Origin: Citrifermentans bremense R1
GTDB lineage: Bacteria > Desulfobacterota > Desulfuromonadia > Geobacterales > Geobacteraceae
Assembly: GCF_000426865.1 (NCBI RefSeq)
Contig: NZ_AUGE01000020.1
Span: 16,278 to 80,277 of the forward strand
Direction of reading: 5' to 3'
DNA: 64,000 nt
The notes under the pieces are model-generated. The model was not told where the DNA came from. It ran no database searches and saw only the letters and a program-made list of their open reading frames with translations. Made by a program: the position numbers and the translations under genes. Every line of letters begins with the position of its first letter. Position 1 is the first letter of the stretch. This document shows, piece by piece, positions 34,128-43,500 of this stretch.

Positions 34128-35369
34128 ATGCACAAGAAGTTGGTTACCAGCACATTGGCCGCAGCACTTATCGCCGTATCTTCCATAGCCGGAGCATCGG
34201 AAATCGATACACTCCGCAAACAGGTCGACGACCTAAGCGACCAGGTCAAACTGCTGCAGACAAATTCCGCGACGCCGACGGAAGCATCGGGCTTTCGCAA
34301 GAAGCTTTGGGACAACACGCGGTTCGGCGGTTACGGCGAGCTCGACTACATCGTGAAGCGTGAAAACGGCAACGGCAAAGGCAGCAACAACTTCGACCCG
34401 CATCGCCTGGTGCTCTACGTAAACTCGGACCTCTCCGATTGGATCACCCTGAACACCGAACTCGAGTGGGAGCACGCCGGGGTCAATGAAGATCTGGCCA
34501 GCGAGACCGAGTTGTCCGGTGAAGTCGTGGTCGAGCAGGCATTCCTCGATTTCAAACTGCAGCGCGAGTTCAACGTGAAAGCCGGCATCATGCTGGTGCC
34601 GCTGGGGGCGACCAACCTGTACCATGAGCCGACCAACTTCAACTCCACCGAACGTCCCGAATTGGACCGCTACCTGATTCCTTCCACCTGGCGCGAAATG
34701 GGCGTAGGTATCCACGGCGCGCTCGGCGACAGGGTGGATTACCAGTTGATGGTCATGAACGGCCTGGACGGAACCAACTTCTCAGCCAAGAACGGCGTCC
34801 GCGACGGCAGGCAGAACATGAACAAGGACATGAACCGGAACAAGGCCGTCACCGGTCGCTTAGAGGTGAGACCCGCCACCAACCTCTACACCAACCTCTC
34901 CTTCTACACCGCGAACTCCGCCAAGGACGGGAGCGCCTACACCACGATAGCCGCCTTCGACGGCAGGTACAGCATCGGGAGGCTTGACCTTGGCGGGGAG
35001 TACGTCCACGTCTTCCAGAACAACCCCGCCCTTTTGAACGACTCTATCGGGCACAACATGTCCGGCTATTGGGTGGAAGGAGCATGGCACGCCATGCCGG
35101 AGAGCTGGAAAAAAGGTAAGCTCGCCAATGCCGATGCCGTTGTATTCGTAAGGTATTCCGAGATTGACACCCAGGACGGCGGAGCCATCAACCCGGCGAA
35201 ACAAAATGGGAGGTTCGACCGGAACTACACCACCTTCGGCGTCTCCTTCAAGCCCGTCACCCAGCTGGCCATCAAAGCCGACTACCAGATCTACGACGAT
35301 CACGGCACCGGCGGCAGCACCAAGCTCGACAACGACAAGTTCCAGGTAACGTTGGGATTCGTCTTCTAA
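34128..35369 (+). CDS. Outer-membrane porin with N-terminal coiled coil
   Basis: The protein has 413 residues from the ATG at 34128 (AGGAGAGG Shine-Dalgarno). It has a signal peptide (cleaved after AGA, about residue 22) and a short heptad coil (IDTLRKQVDDLSDQVKLLQ), followed by a 16-strand-like barrel ending in the classic C-terminal aromatic FQVTLGFVF. The layout resembles phosphate/anion-selective or carbohydrate porins of delta-proteobacteria. The last 131 bp recur at 61,614-61,744. Substrate specificity cannot be read from the sequence. Confidence 0.8.
   Translation: MHKKLVTSTLAAALIAVSSIAGASEIDTLRKQVDDLSDQVKLLQTNSATPTEASGFRKKLWDNTRFGGYGELDYIVKRENGNGKGSNNFDPHRLVLYVNSDLSDWITLNTELEWEHAGVNEDLASETELSGEVVVEQAFLDFKLQREFNVKAGIMLVPLGATNLYHEPTNFNSTERPELDRYLIPSTWREMGVGIHGALGDRVDYQLMVMNGLDGTNFSAKNGVRDGRQNMNKDMNRNKAVTGRLEVRPATNLYTNLSFYTANSAKDGSAYTTIAAFDGRYSIGRLDLGGEYVHVFQNNPALLNDSIGHNMSGYWVEGAWHAMPESWKKGKLANADAVVFVRYSEIDTQDGGAINPAKQNGRFDRNYTTFGVSFKPVTQLAIKADYQIYDDHGTGGSTKLDNDKFQVTLGFVF
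35239..35369 (+). repeat. Left copy of a 131-bp direct repeat (porin 3' end)
   Basis: It matches 61,614-61,744 at 128 of 131 positions, in the same orientation, 26,375 bp apart. All three differences are synonymous in the porin frame (Phe, Leu, Ala codons). The interval between the copies holds the entire riboswitch-controlled operon. Confidence 0.85.
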
Positions 35370-35376
35370 ATGGAAA

Positions 35377-35406
35377 AATGGGGAGGCCGCACCCGGCCTC
35401 CCCATT
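35377..35406. terminator. Bidirectional terminator between porin and small exported protein
   Basis: AATGGGGAGGCC-GCACCC-GGCCTCCCCATT is a 12-bp perfect stem between two converging genes, with T-rich text on the plus side (CTTTTG) and A/T-rich text on the minus side. Confidence 0.75.
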
Positions 35407-35423
35407 CTTTTGCAGCTGCCGCT

Positions 35424-35954
35424 TTAATTGTTGCGTCCCTTCCCGTGGCCACCGCCTTTGCCGTTGCCATGCCCGCCGCCGTGCTCGCTTCCGTTGCCGT
35501 AGTCGCTGTCTCTGGCACTGCCGTGGTCATTCCCCTGGCTAGCGGTGTGCCCCCCGCCGCGTCTCGAGGGCTTGCCGGTAAAATCAAGTTCCCCGTTTTT
35601 CAGGGCATGGAATTCGGCTGACCCAGGTTTTATCCCCAGGTCCTTTGAAATGGCGCCCCACCCTTTCTTCTTGTTGGGGCGGTAGACAGCCAGAACCGTC
35701 TCGGGTTTTTTGCCCGACATCTGGCCGAGCTGCAATATCATGAACGCATCCGCGGGCTCGGGGACGGACCGGATAACAGCCTGAACCTGGGTGACAGGCA
35801 CGCCGAACTGGGTACTGAGACCCACTGAAAATCCGGGCATGTCTGCCCGGGCCTGGACGTTCACATTGGAGAGAAAAACCTCAAGCCCGCCGGCGAAGGC
35901 GGCAACCGGCAGGAGAAGGAAAATGGCCAGAGAAACCAGAACGATACGTTTCAT
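35424..35954 (-). CDS. Small exported protein with Gly/His-rich tail
   Basis: This 176-residue protein has a signal peptide (MKRIVLVSLAIFLLLPVAAFA). The mature part (GLEVFLSNVNVQARADMPGF, then KKKGWGAISKDLGIKPGSAEFH) is globular-looking and not recognised. The last 50 residues are a low-complexity Gly/His/Asn tail (GGGHGNGKGGGHGKG) that could bind metal. GGGAGG precedes the ATG. It is the last gene of the minus-strand operon, 104 bp behind the AgmX-like gene, before the bidirectional terminator. No function is assigned. Confidence 0.7.
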   Translation of the reverse strand: MKRIVLVSLAIFLLLPVAAFAGGLEVFLSNVNVQARADMPGFSVGLSTQFGVPVTQVQAVIRSVPEPADAFMILQLGQMSGKKPETVLAVYRPNKKKGWGAISKDLGIKPGSAEFHALKNGELDFTGKPSRRGGGHTASQGNDHGSARDSDYGNGSEHGGGHGNGKGGGHGKGRNN

Positions 35955-36058
35955 GGCAAAGCCTCCCCAAATGGGTTAGGTGACGCAGTCGGGCCGGCTC
36001 CGATTGAAGAAGTAGCGGGCCCCCGGGATGTGAGTGCTCCGTTTCCCCCCGCGTGCAG

Positions 36059-37576
36059 CTAACGCGCGGGGAGGAAGTCGATCGGATACAGGATGGTCGT
36101 TTTCGGCACGCCATCTTTGGGGCCGAAGTTGAACTTCCTGACCCTTTCCACGATCTGGTCGCAGAAGGAGGCCGCATTCATATTGGTGGACTCCACCGCA
36201 CAGGCCGAAACCACGCCGCTTGGTTCGATGGCCAGCCGCAGCACCATCTTCCCGCGCAGGGTCGGGTCTTTGCGCAACTCGGTGTTGTAGATACGGTAGA
36301 GCGCTGCCTTGTAGCGGTCGAAGAGAATCTGGATTTCCTCGTCGGTTCGGGCAGGACGCGCGCCGGAACTGAGCGGTCTCCCCTCCTTCGCACCTCCGGG
36401 ACCCGAAATCCCGCTCTTCACCTGGGCGAAGCCCGCGTTCCCGCGGCCAAGGCGGCCGTCCTTGCCTCCGCCGCCACCGACACTGCGGCTCACCCCGGCT
36501 GAGCCGATCCCGCCGCTGCCTCCGTTTCCGACATTCCGGCTTACCGCGCCATACCCCCCGCCGCTGGGCCCTCCGCCCACCTGCATGGCGACCAGGGACC
36601 TGCTTGCCTGGGCCTGGCCAGCCGCATAGTTGGCGGGGTTGGCCAGGCGCGCCTCGGCCCCGAGCTTGGCGGACGGAGCTTCGTCGATTAGGTCCTTGAA
36701 ACTATCCTTGAAGGCGAGCATACCCGTGTTCTGGGACCTCTTGGGTGCTGCGGTTTGTTCCACGGGGGCCTGCTTGGGCCTGTCCGGCGGAGGCTTCTCC
36801 TGGTCCGCGACCTGCTTCTTCTCGTTTTTCTTTCCTGCCGCGGTCTCTTGTTTCTGGTCTTGTTTCTGCTCGTCCTTTTTATCCTGCTTCGGCTTTTGCA
36901 CCGGCTCCGGCTTCTTGTGTTCCTTCCTGACCATCATCGCCAGCCGCTCGGGGACTTCGACGATGACCGGCCTGACCGGCGCCGGCACCGTTACCGTGAG
37001 GACCACGATGGCTAAGAGCAAGGCCATCAACATCGAGGTGCACATGGAGCGGCGATAGCGCCGCTCGACCACGCCGTCGCTACTCCAGGGCATGATCAGA
37101 GGGTGGTCCTGAACCGGGGAAAGTTCCCGCTCGACGACGAACTCCTCCTCGCGGCGCTCGTCGCGTGCATGCGCGTCGTGAACTTCATCCTCCAAAAAGT
37201 CCAGTTCGTCATGGCAGCGGGTGATCTGCGCCCTGATGTCCGCGCTCTTTTGCAGCGACCCGCGGATTTCTTCGTCGAATTCGGCGACGCAGCTCCTCAC
37301 CCGCGAGACGCGCACCTCTGGATCGCGTATTTCCGGCAACGCCTCCCAGAATAGCTGCCCCCGGGCAAGCCCACCGAGGCGTTCCAGGGCGTCACAGGCG
37401 TCCCGCAGCGCGTCGAAACACAGGCGGTCCGAAGAAAACATGTCCAACTCTGCCTCTGCCACGCGCATCCGCATCTCGAGGTCGGAAAGTTCATCCCGGA
37501 CATCCCCCCGCCGCGCGTTCAGCACCGCCAATTCCTGTTCCAGCAATGATGTATTCACAGTGCACCCGCTAGGCAT
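36059..37576 (-). CDS. AgmX/PglI-tail TonB-like protein (GltJ/AgmX type)
   Basis: This 505-residue protein could also start at a GTG about 18 bases downstream. A cytoplasmic coiled-coil part (about 1-175) leads to one membrane helix (about 180-200, LMALLLAIVVLTVTVPAP). Next come a Lys/Gln/Pro-rich periplasmic linker (about 215-290), a Gly-rich stretch with GGGG tracts (about 335-400) and the C-terminal AgmX/PglI domain (about 410-505: YNTELRKDPTLRGKMVLRLAIEPSG...VRKFNF). In Myxococcus, GltJ/AgmX links a TolQ/TolR-type proton motor to the outer envelope for gliding. It overlaps the ExbD gene by 8 bp, directly behind TolQ/TolR genes, so it is probably the force transmitter here. Confidence 0.8.
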   Translation of the reverse strand: MPSGCTVNTSLLEQELAVLNARRGDVRDELSDLEMRMRVAEAELDMFSSDRLCFDALRDACDALERLGGLARGQLFWEALPEIRDPEVRVSRVRSCVAEFDEEIRGSLQKSADIRAQITRCHDELDFLEDEVHDAHARDERREEEFVVERELSPVQDHPLIMPWSSDGVVERRYRRSMCTSMLMALLLAIVVLTVTVPAPVRPVIVEVPERLAMMVRKEHKKPEPVQKPKQDKKDEQKQDQKQETAAGKKNEKKQVADQEKPPPDRPKQAPVEQTAAPKRSQNTGMLAFKDSFKDLIDEAPSAKLGAEARLANPANYAAGQAQASRSLVAMQVGGGPSGGGYGAVSRNVGNGGSGGIGSAGVSRSVGGGGGKDGRLGRGNAGFAQVKSGISGPGGAKEGRPLSSGARPARTDEEIQILFDRYKAALYRIYNTELRKDPTLRGKMVLRLAIEPSGVVSACAVESTNMNAASFCDQIVERVRKFNFGPKDGVPKTTILYPIDFLPAR

Positions 37577-38066
37577 GCGAGGCTTTCTGGATCACGGCAA
37601 GCGAAATCTTCCCGTACCCAGAAGCCGTGCAGCTCGTCATTATTTTTTTAAGCACTTTGAAAGGAATAGCTTTGTCGGCCAAAAGCGTGACTTCCCTGGT
37701 TTCGTTTTCGGCCACCGGCTTGGTCCTGGTCTCGCTGATGTTCTTTTCGATCAGCTCCAGCCGCTCTGTGACCTCGTGGACCGTCGCGACCCGGTCGTCG
37801 TAGAGATCGGCGGTCCGGGCCACCGTCTGCCCCTGCACCACTACCGTCTCAGGAGTGACCGATACCACCACCGTTCCCCTCGGCTTCGTCTCCACCACGG
37901 AGGTGGGGAGAGCGAGCCGCTGTTCCGGCATGTCGCCGTTGAAGGAGTGGAAAAGCAGGAAGAACACCAGGACAGAAAGCACGTCCAGCATGGGTATCAG
38001 GTTCAAGAACGCCTGCCTGCGGTTGTTGTTGCGTTGCAGCCGCTTCAAACGTCTGCTTTCTCTCAT
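37569..38066 (-). CDS. ExbD/TolR-family protein, second copy
   Basis: The protein has 165 residues. A short basic N-terminus (RLKRLQRNNNRRQ) leads to AFLNLIPMLDVLSVLVFFLLFHSF, one membrane helix with the proton-path Asp of PMLD. The periplasmic domain ends in VLKKIMTSCTASGYGKISLAVIQK, the usual ExbD/TolR tail. ATGA overlaps the first ExbD gene. TolR-type subunits form a dimer in the TolQ pentamer and move with proton flow. Two different copies recall the AglQ/AglS pair of Myxococcus. Confidence 0.9.
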   Translation of the reverse strand: MRESRRLKRLQRNNNRRQAFLNLIPMLDVLSVLVFFLLFHSFNGDMPEQRLALPTSVVETKPRGTVVVSVTPETVVVQGQTVARTADLYDDRVATVHEVTERLELIEKNISETRTKPVAENETREVTLLADKAIPFKVLKKIMTSCTASGYGKISLAVIQKASHA

Positions 38067-38563
38067 GGCGCGTCTCCTATGGATATCTTTGGAAAGAGAA
38101 CGATCTTGACCGCCTCTTTTTGCCCTGGAGTCCGCACCTCGGCGCCACGCACGGTATCCATGACCTGGACCAGGTGATCGTATTCGACCTTAGGCTCCAT
38201 CAAAACCGTTGCGTCTTCCTTGTCGGGGTATTGGGCCTTGATGCTGCGCAGCATCTCGGACAGCTTCGCAAGGTCGTACCTGTCGTTTATCTTGGGGATG
38301 GCGGCCTCCACGGACTTCCCGTTGGCGATCTCCAGCCCTGCCTTGCGCACGATCACCTCGATGGCGAAGTTGGGCGGGGTGGCAGCGGCTGCGCCGGCAT
38401 TGGTCGGGACACTCAATTCCATGATGGTGATGCTCGTAAAGACCGCAGTTATGAGCAGAAAAACCACTAAAACGGTGAAAACATCCATCATCGGCGTCAG
38501 GTTCAAGACCTCCATGATGTCCGTCTCGTGCTGTTCCTTCTGCCTCCTTCTACGTCTGGCCAT
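38063..38563 (-). CDS. ExbD/TolR-family protein, first copy
   Basis: The protein has 166 residues. The N-terminus RRRRQKEQHETDIMEVLNLTPMMDVFTVLVVFLL gives one helix with the conserved Asp in TPMMDV. The periplasmic part carries the ExbD-like KAQYPDKEDATVLMEPKVEYDHLVQVMDTVRG strand-helix pair. GACAGGAG precedes the ATG. It lies 54 bp behind the TolQ gene and overlaps the next ExbD gene. Confidence 0.9.
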   Translation of the reverse strand: MARRRRRQKEQHETDIMEVLNLTPMMDVFTVLVVFLLITAVFTSITIMELSVPTNAGAAAATPPNFAIEVIVRKAGLEIANGKSVEAAIPKINDRYDLAKLSEMLRSIKAQYPDKEDATVLMEPKVEYDHLVQVMDTVRGAEVRTPGQKEAVKIVLFPKISIGDAP

Positions 38564-38617
38564 AACCGGCTCCTGTCAAATTCGTACTTGGCAACATGTG
38601 ATGAAGGTGGATATCCG

Positions 38618-39253
38618 TCAGTAGGCGCGCTTGGCGAAGGTGGATATGCTGTTCAGTGCCTTTACAGATACCATCTCCAGGCTCCCCACTATCTCCCCTG
38701 TGGTCGAGGTGAGGCGGGCATGAATCAAGAGCAGCGGGATGGCCGACATGAGACCGAAAGCCGTGCAGTTCATCGCCTCGGAGATACTGGCCGCGAGCAG
38801 GGCGGCCTTTTCGGCAGGGCTCGCACTGGCAACCGCGGTGAAGGCCGTGATGAGCCCCATGATGGTGCCGAGCAGGCCGAACAGGGTGGCGATGTTGGAG
38901 AGCAGCGCCAGGTAAGGCGTACGCTTTTCCAGCTGGGGGATGATCTCCATCAGGCTTTCTTCCATGGCGATCTCTATATCCTCCCGCCGCCTGACCGCCC
39001 CCTGCCGCGCCAGCCCCATGGACAGCATCTGGGCTATGGCCGATTCGTCCTGTTGCACGATCTCCCGGGCCCGGTCGAAATTCCCCTCGGCCAGCACCGG
39101 GTGCACCTCGTCCCACATCTGCCTGTTTTCCTTCTTGACCCGGCTCAAATGCATCCAGCGTTCGACTGAAATGGCGACGCCGGCCGCCAGCACCAGCAGA
39201 ATCGGGAACATGAAGAACCCACCCATCTGAAAAAACCTGATTACCGTATGCAT
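38618..39253 (-). CDS. TolQ/ExbB/MotA-type proton channel
   Basis: The protein has 211 residues. Three membrane helices are visible: one near the start (MGGFFMFPILLVLAAGVAISVERW) and two in the C-terminal half (LLSNIATLFGLLGTIMGLITAFTAVA; ISEAMNCTAFGLMSAIPLLLIHA). The GLLGTIMG and AMNCTAFGL segments, with conserved Thr residues, are the TolQ/ExbB channel signature. It forms the pentameric stator with the two TolR proteins and powers the AgmX-like protein. It is related in role to AglR of the gliding motor. Confidence 0.92.
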   Translation of the reverse strand: MHTVIRFFQMGGFFMFPILLVLAAGVAISVERWMHLSRVKKENRQMWDEVHPVLAEGNFDRAREIVQQDESAIAQMLSMGLARQGAVRRREDIEIAMEESLMEIIPQLEKRTPYLALLSNIATLFGLLGTIMGLITAFTAVASASPAEKAALLAASISEAMNCTAFGLMSAIPLLLIHARLTSTTGEIVGSLEMVSVKALNSISTFAKRAY

Positions 39254-39312
39254 CTCTTCCTCCTCGCCTTATTGACCTTCACTTTGGTCGATTTATCCGC
39301 GCAATGCGGTGT

Positions 39313-39702
39313 TCAACGTGCATTGGACGCCTGAAAAGCCGCTGCAGTTTCGGAACCTCTGCTGCCGGCGCTCACCTGGTAGAAGGCCACCTCCCGCAGG
39401 AAAACATCCCGGTCCACCGGTGCCCGGCGTTCATTCAGGGTCCTGGTCAGTTTCGCCTCGGCCCCGAGCTCCGAGCTCTTCCAAGGGACGATGACCAGCG
39501 ACATCGGCGCCTCCTTGTTCCCCAGGATCGACATCCCCGAAACCATCTTAGGCTTCGAATCGCCGGAGCCGTCTTGTTGCAACGCGGCCACGTTGGCGTT
39601 AGGGTCGTCGGAACCGGAACCGACCGGCCCGTTTTCCTGCCCGATGACAACGGCGACCGGGAACAGGATCAAGAAAATACAAAAAATCAGTTTTGGCCAC
39701 AT
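39313..39702 (-). CDS. Small exported protein of the energised-envelope operon
   Basis: The protein has 129 residues from the ATG at 39702 (AAGGAGGAG Shine-Dalgarno); an upstream in-frame start lacks any ribosome site. A signal peptide (MWPKLIFCIFLILFPVAVVIG) is followed by an acidic Gly/Asp-rich linker and a globular tail (MSLVIVPWKSSELGAEAKLTRTL...FLREVAFYQVSAG). It is not recognised. It sits between the TPR lipoprotein and the TolQ gene, so it probably belongs to the same envelope machine. Confidence 0.6.
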   Translation of the reverse strand: MWPKLIFCIFLILFPVAVVIGQENGPVGSGSDDPNANVAALQQDGSGDSKPKMVSGMSILGNKEAPMSLVIVPWKSSELGAEAKLTRTLNERRAPVDRDVFLREVAFYQVSAGSRGSETAAAFQASNAR

Positions 39703-39827
39703 ACGCTCCTCCTTGTAACGGTGATGTCTTCTGCAAAGTTGTGTCTGCCTGTAACGGCGATGCCTCCAGGAAAAGGAGCACTCCCTGTCACTGTGCATGG
39801 AACGGTCACATCCCTCGATCTCCATAG

Positions 39828-40583
39828 CTACTTCCTCGCTTCAGTGTTCAGGGCCAGGTGCCCGTTACGGCTCTGCAGGTCCGCGATCCACAGCCTCACC
39901 TGCTTGTCCTCCGGGGTGGCCCTGCTGTAGCTCTCGTAATGCGCCTGGGCGCAGGCGAGGTCTTTAAGGTAGAGATCGCAGAGGATGGCGAGGTTTCTTT
40001 CCAGCGGATGGTACTCGGGAAACGCCGCCAGCGATTTCTCGTAGGTGGCCCGCGCCTCGGCAAAGCGCCCGTTCTTGCGCAACAGCAGCCCGTATTCGTT
40101 GCTCGCCGCCGGATGCCCCGGTACCGCCTCCAATGCCGCTTTGAGATGCTGCTCGGCCAACTCCGGCTTGTTGAGCCGGCTGTAGGCGTTAGCGGCGTTG
40201 ATACGGGGCGCGGTAAGAGCAGGCGCCTGCGCTATCACCTTTTCCATGAGGTCGGCGCTCTTTTGGTATTCCCCCCCCGCAAGCAAGGCCTTGGCCTTCT
40301 CGAAATCCGCACGCGCATCCGCGTCGAGGTTGGACGGCTCCCTGATGACGAAGCCTTCCTTGCCGCCTGTCAGCCGCTCCACCGAGGGGCCGGCAGGCGT
40401 CGGGGCCGGTTTCGCGGCCACGGCAGCCGGGGCCGCCATCGACTCTTTCGCGGCCTGGCCGCCGGTCGCGCATCCGGCGAGCACCATGAGCCCAAGGGTC
40501 AGAAGCAGGTAGGCGAAACTTCCGTCACCCCGCCCCGACGGGAGACCGGAAAGGACTTTACGGCTTCTCGGAAATCGCTTCAT
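39828..40583 (-). CDS. TPR lipoprotein
   Basis: The 251-residue lipoprotein has its lipobox VLAGC near residue 38, behind a long n-region (start shared as ATGA with the upstream gene). After an Ala/Pro linker, four TPR units run from about residue 85 to 225 (ANAYSRLNKPELAEQHLKAALEAVPG; YGLLLRKNGRFAEARATYEKSLAAFPE). The Asp-free +2 position (Ala) fits outer-membrane sorting. It resembles PilF/NlpI-like and Glt-type TPR adaptors that anchor complexes at the outer membrane. Confidence 0.8.
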   Translation of the reverse strand: MKRFPRSRKVLSGLPSGRGDGSFAYLLLTLGLMVLAGCATGGQAAKESMAAPAAVAAKPAPTPAGPSVERLTGGKEGFVIREPSNLDADARADFEKAKALLAGGEYQKSADLMEKVIAQAPALTAPRINAANAYSRLNKPELAEQHLKAALEAVPGHPAASNEYGLLLRKNGRFAEARATYEKSLAAFPEYHPLERNLAILCDLYLKDLACAQAHYESYSRATPEDKQVRLWIADLQSRNGHLALNTEARK

Positions 40584-43500
40584 TTTTTACCTCCCTTTGC
40601 ACGCCGCTTTGTCGCGGCGCCCTGCTTCGTTTTTTTCGCCTTGGCCGGGACGGCTTTCGACGTAGCTGCTTTTCTTTCTGCCGACGCGGCGACCGGCGCG
40701 GTGCCCGCACCATCACTGCCGTCGACGATCTTCCCGCCGGCGCCTTCAGCCGCTGCTGCCGATGCTGCAGTCGTGCCTGCGGCGGGAACGGCCCGCTCCG
40801 GCTCCGCCGGCGCCGCGGCGTCGCTCATCACCGGGTTACCCCCCGCGGCCACCGGCGCTGCGGGCTTTTCGATCTGGTAGGCAAAGCTCTCCAGCGAAGC
40901 GATCATCCCGCTGGGGACCTCCGGCTTGTCGTAGCGGACCGGCAGCAGCTTGGCCAGTTCACCGAGACTCCTGTCGATCCAGCTGTTGTAGATGCCGACC
41001 GATATCAGCTCCATGTTCTTCTCGTGAACGGTGATGGCCTTTTCCTCGAAGGGATACGCCTGCTCCTCGATGGCCATTTCGTACTCTTGCATCTCCTGGG
41101 CGTTCAGGTCGTCAGGCCGCTCGGACGCGGTGAGCGCCTTGCTGAAGTGCCCGTAGCTCTCCGCCAGGTAGAAGGTCGCCGCGGCGGTGACCTCGCCGAC
41201 CTCGTACTCCAGCAGCTTGTTGAACGACTGGGTGGCCGCTTTCATCAGCTCTTTCTTCTTACGCAGGTTCGCCTCGAACGGTTTCACCAGCCGCACCTCG
41301 GTGAAGCGCTCATAGCTCTGCTCGGCCAGCACCAGGGCCCCCTTCCCGGCCAGGTAACGGGTCCGCGGGGTGCGCGCCTTGCCTGCCGCCGCATCGATGG
41401 CGACCATCTCCCGGAGCTCGTCCAGGTACCCGTTCTTGTCGTCCTCCGCCTTCAGGATTTCACAGACCTTGTTGCGCATTTCCAGGTTGACCTCGACCGG
41501 TTGCGGGAAATAGCCGACGTAGCGGCGGTACACCGCGAGCGCCTGCTTCCTGTTCCCGGTCTGCTGGTGCAGTTCCGCCGCCAAAAGCAGTGCCTCCCTC
41601 CTGATCTCCTCGTCCTTGAACTCGGTCTCCAGGCGCTCATATTCACCGGCGGCAAGCGCGAGCTGCCCGTCCTCCCTGTAGACGTGGGCGAGCTTCCTGG
41701 TGACTTCCGGCTGCAGCTCGTGCCCCGGGAAGAGACCCCGGAACCCGGTGAGGACCGTGGCCGCAGCTTTCCACTCTTTGAGCTGGATCAGCGCCACTGC
41801 GGCGTCGAACTCGGCGTTGACCCGGATCTTGGAGGTGGCGGCCATGCGGCCGACGCGCAGGAAGTGATCTGCCGCGACCCGGTACTCCTTGGCCGCGTTC
41901 GCCTGCTCGCCCTGCTTGTAGATCGAGGCGGCGAGGTTGTCGTTGAAGCCCTCCCGGCTCTTGTCCTCGGCCGGGAGCAGCGCCAGAACCTGGACGTAGG
42001 CGGCCTCGGCCTCGGCGTAGTTCTGGAGCTCGAAGCAGGAGTGGGCGGCCACTACCCAGGCCGACTTGAGCACCTCGTTGCCCGCGCCCGGGAAGGTGGC
42101 GATCAGCTTGCGCGCTACGCCCAGTGCCTGTTGATGCTCCTTCAACTCGTAGAGGTCGTCCGCGGCCGCCCCCATGACGATCGCCGCCTTCTCGTGTTCC
42201 GGGAAGGTCTCGGCAAACCTGAGCGAACTGCGCACCCCCTCCCGCTTGACCTGCTCTTTCTCCTCTGCCCGGGCGTTTTTCAGCTGCTCCCGGTAGGCGA
42301 ACACGGCCGCGTATCCGGCGGCAGACGACTTCTCGTAGCGCGGGTAGTCGTACGCGGTCCTTTCGTATTCCTGTGCCGCTTTGGCGAAGGAGCGGTTTTC
42401 CATGAGCAGGTCGGCCATCTGGTAGTTGATGGCCGGCGATTCCGTCTCCTTCGGGAAGGAGACCAGGAACTCCTCGTACCAGTGCAGGGCCTGCTGGAAG
42501 CTCTCCTCCTTCTCCTTGGCGTGCTCCGGGTCCTGGTACAGCGCGTGGTAGTGATGGGCCAGGTCGGTGACGTTCGTCTTCAGGAAGGCGATCACCTCGG
42601 GGCGCTCTGCCGGCTGGAAATGTTTCCAGTACTCGGCCTTCAGCCCGTAGGTCTTGGCAAACTCCTTCTTCGCCTCGATCACCAGGGTGGGGAACCCGCC
42701 GGCGATGTGGATCTCGATCACGCGCATCTGGAACTGCGGCGAGGCGCGGTGGAAGGGGTTGCGGGAGACGAAGGCGTTGTAGGACGCAGCGGCGTCGCTG
42801 TAGCGGCGTTTTTCGTAATAGAATTCGCCGAGGTTGCTGTAGACGCGGTCCTCGTAGCCGCGCTTGCCGTTCTTCTCGAAGTACTCGACGGCGGAGGCGG
42901 CGCCATGAAGGTAAGAGAAGCTCTGGCTTAGGACCCGGAAAGTGTCGTCGACACGCTTTCGCTCAAGGTCGTCCGTAGTCTGGGCGAAGTCGTATCCGGT
43001 GTTCACCTTGTGGTCTAAGAGCGCGATGAACCGATGCAGCCCGTCCTCGTAGAGCTCCTGCTTGTAGAAGGTCCAACCCAGCTTGTAGAGGGCGAGTTCG
43101 TAGTAGGAGGCCTCGGGGCCGATCTCCACCAGCCCCTTGTAGACCCCTTCCGCCTCCAGGTACTGCTTGTGGGTGAAGAAGTATTCCGCCCGGCGGAACT
43201 GCACCTCGTTGATGTAGCGGGAGCGCGGGAAGTCCCTTACCATGCGCTGCATGACCGCCATCGCGTCTTCGGTCTGCCCCAGTTCCTCGTAGGAACGGGA
43301 CATCTGGTACAGGACCTGGTCGTTCCCCTCGTAGTTGGGGTATTTGTCCAGAAGCTTCTGGTAGAGTGCGATCGCCTCCCGGGTCCCGGTCCGCTCCAAA
43401 CCTTCTCCGGCCGCTTCGCGCACCCCGCCCGCCGGCTGCGCCCCCTGGAGCGCCCTCTTCTCGAACTCCGCTTCCGACTCGGCCGCGCCGGGTTGGCTCG